Shown piece after piece: positions 1-8,877 of a DNA stretch of 64,000 nucleotides. The stretch is from positions 1,150,501 to 1,214,500 of the forward strand of contig CANLEH010000001.1 of NCBI GenBank assembly GCA_947489665.1. Reading direction: 5' to 3'. This DNA is from an uncultured Roseicyclus sp. (GTDB lineage: Bacteria; Pseudomonadota; Alphaproteobacteria; Rhodobacterales; Rhodobacteraceae). The position numbers and the translations under genes are program-made. Within the stretch, counting starts at the first letter, position 1. Every line of letters begins with the position of its first letter. Under the pieces are notes generated by a model. It was not told the DNA's origin. It made no database searches and was given only the letters and a program-made list of their open reading frames with translations.

Positions 1-696
1 CCCGCCAAGGTTGCCGTTGGCATCGCTGACGTGATGACAGGCATGTACGCCGCCACCGGCATCCTTGCCGCGCTCCGCCACCGCGATGCGACCGGGCAGG
101 GGCAGCATATCGACCTGTCACTGGTCGATGCCTCCATCGCTTGGATGATCAACGAAGGCGTTGCGCACCTGACCACCGGCCAACCCCGGCCCCGGCGCGG
201 CGACCAACACGCCACCATCGTGCCCTATCAGACCTTCGCCTGTGCCGATGGCCATGTCCTCGTCGCCGTGGGCAACGACACACAATACGTCCGCTTTTGC
301 GATTTCCTCGGGCGGCCCGACCTCGCCGACGACCCGCGTTTCGCCACCAATTCCAACCGCGTCATCAACCGCGAGGCCCTGATCCCCACTTTGGAGGCCC
401 TGATGCGACAGCACAGCCAGGCCGACATCGTGGCGGCGCTGGAAGCTCGCAAGGTCCCCGTCGGTCCCGTCTATACGGTCGAACAGACCTTTGCCTCCGA
501 CCAGGTTGCGGCGCGCGAGATGCGCATTGATATGGCGAAAGAGGGTGTGGATCGCGGCGGTGTCGAACTCATCGGCAATCCACTGAAATTCTCGGCCACT
601 CCCGTCACCTATCGCCACGCGCCGCCGCATCTGGGCGAGCATACTGAGGCCGTTCTCGACTGGCTTTCCGGCACGACTGAGACGCCCGAAGGTTAA
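1..696 (+). CDS. CaiB/BaiF family CoA-transferase, 5'-truncated by window edge
   Basis: Class III CoA-transferase, which moves CoA between carboxylic acids. The frame is open from base 1, so the supplied start at 31 is internal; residues before it (VAVGIADVMTG) already match the family. The visible part is 231 residues, roughly the C-terminal 60%. It includes the GQGQHIDLSLVDA stretch typical of the family and the C-terminal region ending in HLGEHTEAVL. The catalytic Asp lies upstream, outside the window. The substrate cannot be deduced. A weak hairpin follows, and the next gene starts about 210 bases later. Confidence 0.9.
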   Translation, partial: PAKVAVGIADVMTGMYAATGILAALRHRDATGQGQHIDLSLVDASIAWMINEGVAHLTTGQPRPRRGDQHATIVPYQTFACADGHVLVAVGNDTQYVRFCDFLGRPDLADDPRFATNSNRVINREALIPTLEALMRQHSQADIVAALEARKVPVGPVYTVEQTFASDQVAAREMRIDMAKEGVDRGGVELIGNPLKFSATPVTYRHAPPHLGEHTEAVLDWLSGTTETPEG

Positions 697-752
697 CCGC
701 GCCTGCCGCAAATTCGGGCGCGCCGCGAACGATTTCACCTGAAATCAAAGCA

Positions 753-788
753 AAATCCCGCCGATCTCCGGGTGAATTGGCAGGATTT
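753..788 (+). terminator. Possible terminator after the CoA-transferase gene
   Basis: Inverted repeat AAATCCcGCC / GGCaGGATTT with one internal mismatch and a 16-nt loop, followed by a short T-containing tail. The long loop makes this a weak call. Confidence 0.3.
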
Positions 789-906
789 CGTTCACACATG
801 CGCCCCGACGGCTCACATGTCCGTCATCTGGGCGCAACGAGGCTTCGCGTGGGCGGGGCCATAGTCTACCTCGGATACAAAGGGACTATCAGAATCGGAC
901 AGGCGC

Positions 907-2271
907 ATGACGCAATTCGACGGATTCGGTCAGCCGACCACGATTTCGGCCGGGCCGGGACTCGATCACTGGACGGAAACGCAGATGGCGTTTCTGGCCC
1001 ATGGGGCGACGACGCCCGATCATCTTGCCAAAACGCTGGACGCTGATCCGCACTTTGCACTGGCCCACGCCGTGAAGGGCTTGTTCCTGATCCTTCTGGG
1101 CCGTCGCGAGCTGATCGAAACCGCGCAGGAGGCAGCAGATAAGGCACGCGCCGCCGATCAAACCCGCCCCGTCACGCCCCGGGAGCGGGCGTTTCTGGAT
1201 GCGCTGGATGCCTGGCTTGGGGGCCAACCCTCCAAGGCTGTGGGCCATCTCGATCAGGTTCTTTTGTCCAACCCGTCCGATCCGCTGGCGATGAAGATCG
1301 GCCATGCGATCCGCTTTGTCCTCGGCGACGCCCAAGGCATGCGCCGACAGGTCGAACAGGTCATGCCCGCCTATGGCGATGATCATGCCGCGCGCGGCTA
1401 TCTGATGGGCTGCCACGCCTTCGCACTGGAAGAAACCGGCGAATATGGCCGGGCCGCCGCGTCCGGCTCCGCCGCGCTGGAAATCTCGCCCGACGATGCC
1501 TGGGGCCTGCACGCCGTCGCGCATGTCTACGATATGCTGGCCGAGCCGACGAAGGGCCTGCAATGGCTGCAAGGGCGTGAGGCCGCGTGGACCCACTGCA
1601 ACAATTTCCGCTACCACGTCTGGTGGCACAAGGCGCTGATGCACCTCGACCTCGGCCAGACCGACATGGTGCTCGACCTCTATGATACCCTGATCCGTGC
1701 CGACAAAACCGACGATTACCGTGACATCTCCAACGCCACCTCGCTTCTGATGCGGTTGGAGCTTGAGGGCGTTGATGTCGGCACCCGTTGGGACGAGCTG
1801 GCCGATACCTCCGCCGCCCGCACCGATGACGGCTCCCTGATCTTTGCCGACCTCCATTACCTTCTGGCGCTCATCGGCGGGCGTCGGGAAGAGGCCACCG
1901 CCAAGCTCGTGGCCCGCATCACCGATGATGGCGCAAACGGCCAGGGCGAGGCCGCGATGCGCATGGCCAATCCCGGTGCCGCCGCCGCGATGGGACTGGA
2001 GGCATTCGGCGAGGGCGATTACGCCACCGCCTTCAATGGCCTCAGCCGCGCCCGCAAGCATATGCAACTGGCCGGCGGCTCCCACGCGCAGCGCGACGTG
2101 TTTGAGCGTCTGACGATCGACGCGGGCCTGCGCGCGGGCCGCATGGCCGAAGCCAAGGTCATCCTCGATGAACGCTCCGCCAAGCGGGCAGGGCGCGATG
2201 ATACCTTCGCAAGAACCCGCCGTGAGATGATCGGGAACTCCTCCGCCCCCTTGCGCGTTCCTGCGGAATAG
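907..2271 (+). CDS. Tetratricopeptide repeat protein, TTC38-like
   Basis: 454-residue soluble helical protein with no signal peptide or membrane segment. Helix-turn-helix pairs of TPR type run through most of it, for example the stretch around DPHFALAHAVKGLFLILLG and the later EYGRAAASGSAALEISPDD. Length and pattern (WWHKALMHLDLGQ) suit the TTC38-like family, whose biochemical role is not established. It ends 12 bases before opgC and runs in the same direction, so it may be transcribed with the glucan genes. A scaffolding role there is only inference. Confidence 0.8.
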   Translation: MTQFDGFGQPTTISAGPGLDHWTETQMAFLAHGATTPDHLAKTLDADPHFALAHAVKGLFLILLGRRELIETAQEAADKARAADQTRPVTPRERAFLDALDAWLGGQPSKAVGHLDQVLLSNPSDPLAMKIGHAIRFVLGDAQGMRRQVEQVMPAYGDDHAARGYLMGCHAFALEETGEYGRAAASGSAALEISPDDAWGLHAVAHVYDMLAEPTKGLQWLQGREAAWTHCNNFRYHVWWHKALMHLDLGQTDMVLDLYDTLIRADKTDDYRDISNATSLLMRLELEGVDVGTRWDELADTSAARTDDGSLIFADLHYLLALIGGRREEATAKLVARITDDGANGQGEAAMRMANPGAAAAMGLEAFGEGDYATAFNGLSRARKHMQLAGGSHAQRDVFERLTIDAGLRAGRMAEAKVILDERSAKRAGRDDTFARTRREMIGNSSAPLRVPAE

Positions 2272-2283
2272 GGGAAACGCCGC

Positions 2284-3552
2284 GTGACCATGGTGAGCAC
2301 GACACCTTCTTTTCAGGCCCCACCAACCGCCGCAGCGCAAGCCGCGACGCCCGCGACGATGCGCGATATCCGCCTCGATTTCTTCCGCGGTATGGCGATG
2401 TTCATCATCCTCTTCGCCCATACGCCCGGCAATTTCCTGACCTCGTGGATCCCCGCGCGCTGGGGCTTTTCCGACGCGACCGAGATGTTTGTCTTCTGCT
2501 CTGGCATGGCCTCGGCCATCGCCTTTGGCCGCACGTTCGACCGTGCGGGTCTGGCCCTCGGGTCCGTCCGCGTCGGCTACCGCATCTGGCAGGTCTATTG
2601 GGCCCATGTGGGCCTCTTCTTTGCCACTGCGGCGCTGCTGGTGTTCCTGACCGATCTGCCCTTCACCGACCGCAATTACTGGGGCCAGATGAACCTCTGG
2701 ATGCTGTTTGTGGAGCATCAGGAAGACCTTTGGGCCAACCCCAACATCCTGTTCAGCTTCATGACCCTGCAATGGGTGCCGAACCTCTTCGACATCCTGC
2801 CGATGTACATGGTGATCCTCGCCATGATGCCAGTTTTCTATGCGCTCGCCCGCGTTCACCTTGGCCTCGTCGCAGCCGTCTCCATCGCCCTGTGGTTCAT
2901 GGGCCAACGCGCCTTTACCGAGGCGCTTGGGCTGCCCTACTTCAACTTCACGGCCGAGCCCTGGGTAGGTGACGATGAATGGCAACGCCGCTGGTTTCTC
3001 AACCCCTTTGGGTGGCAACTGGCCTTCTTCACGGGCTTTGCCTTCATGCGCGGCTGGATCCCCAAGCCACCCGTCAATGCGCTTCTGATCGGCCTCACCG
3101 CTTTCATCGTCATCGCCAACATTCCGCTCAGCAACATCGGCGTGCGCGAGTTCGGGTTCGAATGGGCCCGCGAATGGCGCGTGGAAAACCGCCAACTGAT
3201 CTCCAAGACCGATTTCGGCATCCTGCGCTACGTCCAGTTCCTGAGCCTCGCCTACCTCGCCTGGGTCATCGCGGGCGATGGCGGCGACCGCATCCGTGCC
3301 GGTGCAGGCTGGATCGGGCGCAACATCTGGGCGCCCCTTCTGACCGTGTTCCTGAAAGTGGGCCAGCAAAGCCTCGCCGTCTTCGTCGTCTCGATCTTCA
3401 TCGCCCGCTTCAACGGCTTCGCGATGGACATGTTGGGCCGTGACGTCGCCATGACCCTTCTGGTCAACGCCTTCGGCTGCGCCGTCCTGATCGCCACCGC
3501 CTACGCGGCAAGCTACTTCAAGACGCAGCCTTGGCGGGTGAAACCGAAATGA
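2284..3552 (+). CDS. opgC: OpgC-family membrane acyltransferase
   Basis: 422-residue polytopic inner-membrane protein of the OpgC/acyltransferase-3 type. In relatives it adds succinyl groups to osmoregulated periplasmic glucans. After a soluble N-terminus rich in Ala/Pro/Thr comes the family signature around RLDFFRGMAMFIILFAHTPG, then about ten hydrophobic segments. The start is GTG at 2284; an in-frame ATG lies two codons later. Its TGA overlaps the ATG of opgG (ATGA), which indicates translational coupling. The OpgC family is well recognised; substrate identity is inferred from the neighbours. Confidence 0.9.
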   Translation: MTMVSTTPSFQAPPTAAAQAATPATMRDIRLDFFRGMAMFIILFAHTPGNFLTSWIPARWGFSDATEMFVFCSGMASAIAFGRTFDRAGLALGSVRVGYRIWQVYWAHVGLFFATAALLVFLTDLPFTDRNYWGQMNLWMLFVEHQEDLWANPNILFSFMTLQWVPNLFDILPMYMVILAMMPVFYALARVHLGLVAAVSIALWFMGQRAFTEALGLPYFNFTAEPWVGDDEWQRRWFLNPFGWQLAFFTGFAFMRGWIPKPPVNALLIGLTAFIVIANIPLSNIGVREFGFEWAREWRVENRQLISKTDFGILRYVQFLSLAYLAWVIAGDGGDRIRAGAGWIGRNIWAPLLTVFLKVGQQSLAVFVVSIFIARFNGFAMDMLGRDVAMTLLVNAFGCAVLIATAYAASYFKTQPWRVKPK

Positions 3553-5063
3553 TGAACCGCCGCTCCTCGCTTGCGCTCCTCGCAGCTGCCATGGCCTCCC
3601 CGGCCTTTGGCCTGCCGATGTTCCGCGAAGGCAGCGCACACCCCTTTGATCGCGATTGGCTGGTCGCCGAGGCGCAGCGCCTCAGCCTTGCCCCCTACCA
3701 GCCGCTGCCCGAAGTTCCGCAGGGCTGGCAGGACCTCACCTATGACGAATACCGCTGGATGTGGTTCAACCCCCAGCGCGGCCTCTGGATGGACGAGGAC
3801 CGCCCGTTCAAGGTCGATTTCTTCCACCCCGGCCTCTACTTTCCCCGGCCCGTTGAGGTGAACGTCGTCCAAGGCGGCGAGGCGCAGACCCTCGCCTTTG
3901 ACCTTTCCCTCTTCGACCGCACCGATCAATTCCCGGACCTGCCGATCACCGAGGAAATGGGCTATTCCGGCCTCCGTCTGCGCGCCGCTTTGGAACGGCC
4001 CGACATCTTCACCGAATTCGCCGTCTTCCAAGGCGCGAGCTACTTCCGCGCCATCGGCACCGGCATGAATTACGGCCTCTCGGCCCGGGGCCTCGCCATC
4101 GGCACAGCGTCTGAGTCAGGCGAGGAATTCCCCGAATTCACCCGCTTCTGGCTGGAAGCGCCGATGCCCGGCGACACGACCCAAGTGATCCATGCGCTCC
4201 TGGATGGCGACAGCTGCACCGGCGCCTATACCTTCCGCATCACCCCCGGCCCGGTCACGCGGATGCATGTGGACATGAACCTGTTCCCGCGCGTCGACCT
4301 GCCGAATGTGGGCCTGGCCCCGCTGACCTCAATGTTCCTCTACGACCAGACCAACCGCGCGGGCCATGATGATTTCCGCCCCGCCGTGCACGACAGTGAC
4401 GGTCTGATGATCCACAACGGCAACGGCGAGCTGCTCCTGCGCCCCCTCAAGAACCCCGATACGCTGCAAGTGTCGTCCTTCGTGGATCACGATTGCCGGG
4501 GCTTCGGCCTGCTTCAACGCGCCCGCGATCTGGCCGATTTCGAGGATTTCGAAGCCCATTACGAATTGCGTCCCTCACTTTGGGTTGAACCCGGCGAAGG
4601 CTGGGGCGAAGGCTCCGTTCAACTGGTCGAGATCCCGTCCGAGTTGGAGATCTACGACAATATCGTTGCCTATTGGCGCCCGCGTGGCGGATTGATTGCC
4701 GGTAACGATTACCGCCACACCTATACGCTGAACTGGTGCGAAGAACCCGAACGCCCCCGCGATGTGGCCCGCGTGATGAACACCGCCATTGGCGGCAACT
4801 GGAACCGCACCCAAACCCTCGTCGCCATCGACTTCGCCAATCACGAAAGCATCGACGGCGCGCCGGAGGATTTCACCAAGGTTGTTCAGTCCAATCGCGG
4901 GACAGTCACCGAAGGTGTGCTAGAACGTAACCCGGGCACCGGCGGCCTGCGTCTGACCTTCGCCGTCGACCCGGGGGAAGAAACCTACATGGAACTGCGC
5001 GCGCAATTGCTGAAGGAAGGGGAGCCTGTGACGGAAGTCTGGCTCTACCGGCTCTCGGCATGA
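3549..5063 (+). CDS. opgG: Periplasmic glucan biosynthesis protein OpgG/MdoG
   Basis: 504-residue exported protein that shapes and branches osmoregulated periplasmic glucans. I use the ATG at 3549, which overlaps the opgC stop as ATGA, rather than the upstream TTG of the ORF track. The N-terminus MMNRRSSLALLAAA carries twin arginines before a hydrophobic stretch and ends in SPAFG, so it is a Tat-like or Sec signal peptide. Length matches the OpgG/OpgD family. Typical stretches include YDEYRWMWFNPQRGLW and the C-terminal beta domain ending in TEVWLYRL. It overlaps opgH by ATGA. Confidence 0.93.
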   Translation: MMNRRSSLALLAAAMASPAFGLPMFREGSAHPFDRDWLVAEAQRLSLAPYQPLPEVPQGWQDLTYDEYRWMWFNPQRGLWMDEDRPFKVDFFHPGLYFPRPVEVNVVQGGEAQTLAFDLSLFDRTDQFPDLPITEEMGYSGLRLRAALERPDIFTEFAVFQGASYFRAIGTGMNYGLSARGLAIGTASESGEEFPEFTRFWLEAPMPGDTTQVIHALLDGDSCTGAYTFRITPGPVTRMHVDMNLFPRVDLPNVGLAPLTSMFLYDQTNRAGHDDFRPAVHDSDGLMIHNGNGELLLRPLKNPDTLQVSSFVDHDCRGFGLLQRARDLADFEDFEAHYELRPSLWVEPGEGWGEGSVQLVEIPSELEIYDNIVAYWRPRGGLIAGNDYRHTYTLNWCEEPERPRDVARVMNTAIGGNWNRTQTLVAIDFANHESIDGAPEDFTKVVQSNRGTVTEGVLERNPGTGGLRLTFAVDPGEETYMELRAQLLKEGEPVTEVWLYRLSA

Positions 5064-6931
5064 AGCTCAGCATAGACCCATATATGCCGCCCGAGGCTCC
5101 GCTGGCCCGCCCCATTCAGAACCTGCGCGCGCCCTACACCGACAAAACCGCACCGGGCGTCGCAAAGACCCGCTCCTGGCTCTGGCGTCTTGCCACCTTC
5201 ATCCCGGCGTTTGCCACCACGCTTGCCCTTGTGGCGGCCTTCACCGACTGGTTCGCCATGGGCGGCCTCACGGGCTTCGAGATTGCGCTGATCACGCTCA
5301 TCGCGCTGACCTTCTTCTGGATTTCACTCTCGGTCTCCACCGTGACCGTCGGCGTCGCGCGCCTGTTCCTCAGTCGCCCACCAGCCGCGCCGACCAATGG
5401 CCCCAGCATGGATGTCGCCCTTCTGGTGCCTTGCTATAACGAAGTGCCATGGGACGTCTTCGGCAATGCCTGCGCCATGCTGGAAGAGTTGGACGCGCAT
5501 CCAACCGACCACCGCTACACCCTCTTCATCCTGTCCGACACGCGGGATGAGGCCACGGCGGAGCAGGAACTTCGCGCCTTCGCCACCCTGCGTGCGCGCC
5601 TGCCGGACCATATCCGCCTCCACTACCGCCGCCGCGCGATGAACACCGACCGCAAGGTCGGCAACCTAGCCGATTGGGTCGAACGCTGGGGCGGCGCCCA
5701 TGACGCGATGCTGGTGCTGGATGCCGACAGCCTGATGTCGGGCGGGGCGATCGTGGCGCTGACCGATGAACTCTCCGCCGATCCCTCCGCGGGCCTGATC
5801 CAGAGCTTCCCGCAGCTTTTCGGGGCAGAAACCGTCTTCGCCCGCGTGCAGCAATTCGCCTCCACCATTTACGGCGCGGTGCTGGCCGAGGGGCTGGCCA
5901 CATGGTCCGACCGGGAAGGCAATTACTGGGGCCATAACGCGATCATCCGCACCGCCGCCTTCGCCTCCTGCGCCGGCCTGCCCAAGATCAAGACCATCAC
6001 CGGCAAAGGCGCGCTGATCCTGTCCCACGACTTTGTGGAGGCCGGCCTTCTGCGCCGCGCGGGCTGGGGCGTGCGCTTCTCCCCCCGCATCAAGGGCAGT
6101 TATGAGGAAGTCCCCGCGACCCTCATCGATTACGTCATCCGCGACCAGCGCTGGTGCCAGGGCAACCTGCAACACCTCAAACTGCTCGCCTCGCGCGGCT
6201 TCCACGGCGTCTCCCGCTTCCACCTCTTCCACGGGGCGGTCAGCTATCTGCTTTCGCCCATGTGGTTCCTGCTTCTGATGACCTGGGCGCTGATCGGCAC
6301 TGGCGCGGATCAGAACGTGATCCGCTACTTCTCGGGCCTCAACCCGCAAGTGCAATGGCCTGAGATGACGGTGGTCCATTCCTCGGCGCTTCTGATCTTC
6401 ATGTACGGCATGCTGCTCGCGCCCAAGGCGCTGGGGGCTGCGGCCATCGGCGGCATCGGCCTGCGCGTGGCCGAGCTTGGCGGCCCGATCCGCTTCGCTG
6501 CGTCGTTTGTGGCAGAGCTGATCCTGTCGATCCTCTACGCGCCCATCCTGATGGTGCAGCAAACCCTTGCCGTGGTCCGCTCGATCCTGGGCCTGAAAGT
6601 CGACTGGAAACCGCAGGCGCGGGCAGGGGGCGCCTATTCGCTCTGGTCGATGCTGAAATTCCACTGGTTGGAGACACTGGCAGGCGCGGGCCTGGTGGCC
6701 GGCATGGCGGCCGGCATCGTCTCTCTCTGGCTGCTGCCCATCGCCGTGTCGCTGGCCATGGCCGTGCCGCTCTCGGCGCTCTCTGGCCTGAACCTCACCC
6801 ACTTCCGCGCCACCCGCCGTGCCCTTGGGACGCCCGAGGTCTACGCCGCACCCGCGATCATCCGCGCCGCCAAGGCGCACCGCGCCGAGCTGCGCGAGAC
6901 GCTGCGCGATCTGCCGGAAGCCGCGGAATAA
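5060..6931 (+). CDS. opgH: Glucan glucosyltransferase OpgH/MdoH
   Basis: 623-residue family 2 glycosyltransferase in the inner membrane. It polymerises UDP-glucose into the linear glucan backbone and exports it. Two N-terminal membrane segments precede the catalytic domain. Visible motifs are DVALLVPCYNE, the metal-binding LVLDADSLM, the HDFVEAGLLRRAGW acceptor region and the QRWCQGN form of QxxRW. Several membrane helices follow. It is shorter than the 847-residue E. coli enzyme, which has extra terminal regions. It is the last gene of opgC-opgG-opgH, all joined by 4-bp overlaps. Confidence 0.95.
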   Translation: MKLSIDPYMPPEAPLARPIQNLRAPYTDKTAPGVAKTRSWLWRLATFIPAFATTLALVAAFTDWFAMGGLTGFEIALITLIALTFFWISLSVSTVTVGVARLFLSRPPAAPTNGPSMDVALLVPCYNEVPWDVFGNACAMLEELDAHPTDHRYTLFILSDTRDEATAEQELRAFATLRARLPDHIRLHYRRRAMNTDRKVGNLADWVERWGGAHDAMLVLDADSLMSGGAIVALTDELSADPSAGLIQSFPQLFGAETVFARVQQFASTIYGAVLAEGLATWSDREGNYWGHNAIIRTAAFASCAGLPKIKTITGKGALILSHDFVEAGLLRRAGWGVRFSPRIKGSYEEVPATLIDYVIRDQRWCQGNLQHLKLLASRGFHGVSRFHLFHGAVSYLLSPMWFLLLMTWALIGTGADQNVIRYFSGLNPQVQWPEMTVVHSSALLIFMYGMLLAPKALGAAAIGGIGLRVAELGGPIRFAASFVAELILSILYAPILMVQQTLAVVRSILGLKVDWKPQARAGGAYSLWSMLKFHWLETLAGAGLVAGMAAGIVSLWLLPIAVSLAMAVPLSALSGLNLTHFRATRRALGTPEVYAAPAIIRAAKAHRAELRETLRDLPEAAE

Positions 6932-6984
6932 CCCGTCAGCCGCTCCTCGATCCTCCGGGCATCCTCGCAACTGCACCAAACTCT

Positions 6985-7048
6985 GACCAAATGGACGCTT
7001 TTTTCCGGAAAATTGTGACCAAATGGACGGAGTTCCGACCAAATGGTC
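6985..7048 (-). repeat. Three-palindrome element A (12-8-12-20-12)
   Basis: Three 12-mers GACCAAATGGAC, GACCAAATGGAC and GACCAAATGGTC (plus strand) start at 6985, 7017 and 7037. Each is a 5-2-5 inverted repeat. The 20-nt spacer GCTTTTTTCCGGAAAATTGT contains the perfect palindrome TTTTCCGGAAAA; the 8-nt spacer is GGAGTTCC. Read on the minus strand, the element begins three bases after the esterase stop codon. A second element with the same spacing but a different 12-mer lies at 63760-63823. It may act as a bidirectional 3'-end element between convergent genes. Function is unknown. Confidence 0.75.
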
Positions 7049-7051
7049 ACA

Positions 7052-7879
7052 TTATTGGTCGAGCGCCTCGTACCAATCGAGCGCCAGATCGGCCCATCCG
7101 CGCGGCACCGCATGGCCGCCGGGGAAGAGCGCGAATGTCAGCGATCCGGCGTCACACGACGTCCAGATCCGCTGCCAATAAAAGCCCTCATTGGTGATCT
7201 CATCGGGCGCAGAGCGGTTGCATCCATTCGTCTCGCGCCAGATCTCCATACCGGCAAAAACATCGCCCTGCCGCACAGCCCCATCGCGGAAAACACGGCC
7301 TTCAATTGGCACGGTTCCGTCCGTCCAGCCATGGGTGTGGAGCACATCGACCGGCCCCGCGCAGGCATCCAGCGCGGGATGTGGTCGCCAGAACGACCCC
7401 GCCACGGGCGCATAGGCGCGCGCAATGTCAGGGGCATCGCAGGCCAGGTAGGATGTCATGGAGCCGCCGATGGAAAACCCTGCAATAACAACGTCTTCAC
7501 GATCAATGCCATGCACTTCCGCCGCGTGGCTGAGCACCTCTTCAAAGTAGGCCGCTTCATCGCGGATGGGCTCGAATTCCGGATGGAACGACCAGGTGGA
7601 GCCGAAGCGAGAGCCTTCCCGTTGCAACCCCTGTGGCCCGATCAAGGCATAGCCGCGCGCCGTCACGGCCTCGCGCAGCATGTTTACCATGCCCTCACCA
7701 CGCCCGCCCGCGCCGTGCAGCATCATCAGGGCAGGGAAGGGGCCTTCGCCCTCCGGCAGCGCGATGTGGTACTCGCCCATCGGCACTTCACACGCCCCCT
7801 CGGCCCCGGCGCAATCGGCAAAAGCAGGGCAAGCTGCCGCCAGAAAACCCAGCGCAGTCAGAGTGTTACGAACGATCAA
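7052..7879 (-). CDS. Exported esterase, LpqC/PHB-depolymerase-like alpha/beta hydrolase
   Basis: About 275 residues with a Sec signal peptide (IVRNTLTALGFLAAACPAFA). I choose the TTG at 7879, which overlaps the end of the rhodanese gene by 14 bases; the longer ORF-track start would run 80 bases into that gene. The fold shows the LMMLHGAGG oxyanion region, the nucleophile elbow AGFSIGGSM (GxSxG), an Asp region near THGWTDGTVP and the C-terminal FPGGHAVP His. This matches the polyhydroxybutyrate depolymerase/feruloyl-esterase-like group. Four Cys beyond the signal peptide could form disulfides. The substrate is unknown. Last gene of a five-gene operon. Confidence 0.85.
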   Translation of the reverse strand: MIVRNTLTALGFLAAACPAFADCAGAEGACEVPMGEYHIALPEGEGPFPALMMLHGAGGRGEGMVNMLREAVTARGYALIGPQGLQREGSRFGSTWSFHPEFEPIRDEAAYFEEVLSHAAEVHGIDREDVVIAGFSIGGSMTSYLACDAPDIARAYAPVAGSFWRPHPALDACAGPVDVLHTHGWTDGTVPIEGRVFRDGAVRQGDVFAGMEIWRETNGCNRSAPDEITNEGFYWQRIWTSCDAGSLTFALFPGGHAVPRGWADLALDWYEALDQ

Positions 7880-8324
7880 CCGGCAATCCTTCCCTGATCC
7901 ACCCAGGCCCCGCACCGGACCCGAGCATGCCTTCCGGCACGTCAATGATGTTGGTGAACCCGGCCTCCGTCAGCCGGTTGGTCAGGCGCGACGACCGTAC
8001 GCCCCGCGCACAGATCAGCGCGACGCGAGCATCGGTGGCACCACCGGTAAGCGCTAGTAAAGCCTCGGAAAAATCGTCCCGCCGCATGTCCAGTCGATGG
8101 CCCGAGGCGGGCGAACCCGTCGCCGCCCATTCATCCGGGCGGCGAATGTCGATCAGCAAAATCTCACCGGCGGACGCCATCTCATGGGCCTCACCCACGC
8201 TGATTTGCTCGCCCACATCCTCCGACAGGGCGGCATAGAACAGGTTCCGCCCCTCGGTCGCGGCAAAGCCCACACCGACCAGCGCCAGCGCACCGGCGCC
8301 AATCAGAAACCGTCTGCGGTTCAC
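7866..8324 (-). CDS. Single-domain rhodanese with Tat-type signal
   Basis: 152 residues. The GTG at 8324 follows the sco stop by one base and is preceded by GGAGG nine bases upstream, so I prefer it to the supplied start at 8354. The N-terminus NRRRFLIGAGALALVGVGFA looks like a twin-arginine signal or anchor. The rhodanese domain has LLIDIRRPDEW and the active-site loop CARGVR (CxxGxR) with the persulfide Cys. It probably acts on the periplasmic side of the membrane. Sulfur transfer or thiol chemistry beside SCO and Cys-rich partners is inference. Confidence 0.85.
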   Translation of the reverse strand: MNRRRFLIGAGALALVGVGFAATEGRNLFYAALSEDVGEQISVGEAHEMASAGEILLIDIRRPDEWAATGSPASGHRLDMRRDDFSEALLALTGGATDARVALICARGVRSSRLTNRLTEAGFTNIIDVPEGMLGSGAGPGWIREGLPVDRS

Positions 8325-8325
8325 G

Positions 8326-8877
8326 TCAGGAGGCCTCCAAATACCCGCCGACAATATCGGCCATCATCTCCGGCCCTAGCACCGGCGGCAGCAGCGTCAG
8401 CACCTCGCCCTCGCCATCCAGCAAGTAGATGAACGAGCCATGAGAGAAGACAGTGCCGTAAAACGGGTCAACGAAAAGCTCTTCGAATTCAACGGAATAG
8501 GCGTCATAGGCCACCTGAAGCTCCGCCTGTGTTCCGGTCAGCCCAACAAAGTCCGGGTGATGCACATGCAGCGCTTCGCCCATCGTCTCAACCGTGTCCC
8601 GCTCGGGGTCGACCGTGACCATCACGGGCCGCAACGCCATGCCGCGATCGTCCAGGATGTCCACGATGGAGGCCATCGTTGGGAACACGGCCGAGCAGAT
8701 TTCCTGACAATTCGCGTAGCCAAAGAACAGCAGCTGATGTTGGCCATCCGGGTCGACCTCAGTGCGCACTGCGCCCGTATGATCGGTCAGTTCGAACGCG
8801 CCACCCAGCCCGTCTTCCAGTGACTGCGCCGAGGCTGTCCCGGCGCAGAAACATGCAGCAATCGCAAGCGCTCTCAT
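8326..8877 (-). CDS. SCO1/SenC family protein
   Basis: 183 residues starting at the ATG at 8877, which overlaps the upstream gene's TGA (ATGA). An N-terminal signal peptide (MRALAIAACFCAGTASA) leads into a thioredoxin-like fold. It has the copper-binding CQEIC (CxxxC) in GYANCQEICSAVFP and the third ligand His in FSHGSFIYLLD. SCO proteins deliver copper to, or reduce, the CuA site of cytochrome oxidase. The oxidase genes are 46 kb away in this window, so this copy could serve CuA or another copper target among its own neighbours. Confidence 0.92.
   Translation of the reverse strand: MRALAIAACFCAGTASAQSLEDGLGGAFELTDHTGAVRTEVDPDGQHQLLFFGYANCQEICSAVFPTMASIVDILDDRGMALRPVMVTVDPERDTVETMGEALHVHHPDFVGLTGTQAELQVAYDAYSVEFEELFVDPFYGTVFSHGSFIYLLDGEGEVLTLLPPVLGPEMMADIVGGYLEAS

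Noticed and set aside
889-3639. 916-residue minus-strand ORF
   Set aside because: Shadow of the TPR and opgC genes. High GC keeps the opposite frame open; the product is His/Gly/Asp-rich without domain pattern.
5666-7042. 458-residue minus-strand ORF
   Set aside because: Antisense shadow of opgH; no family resemblance.
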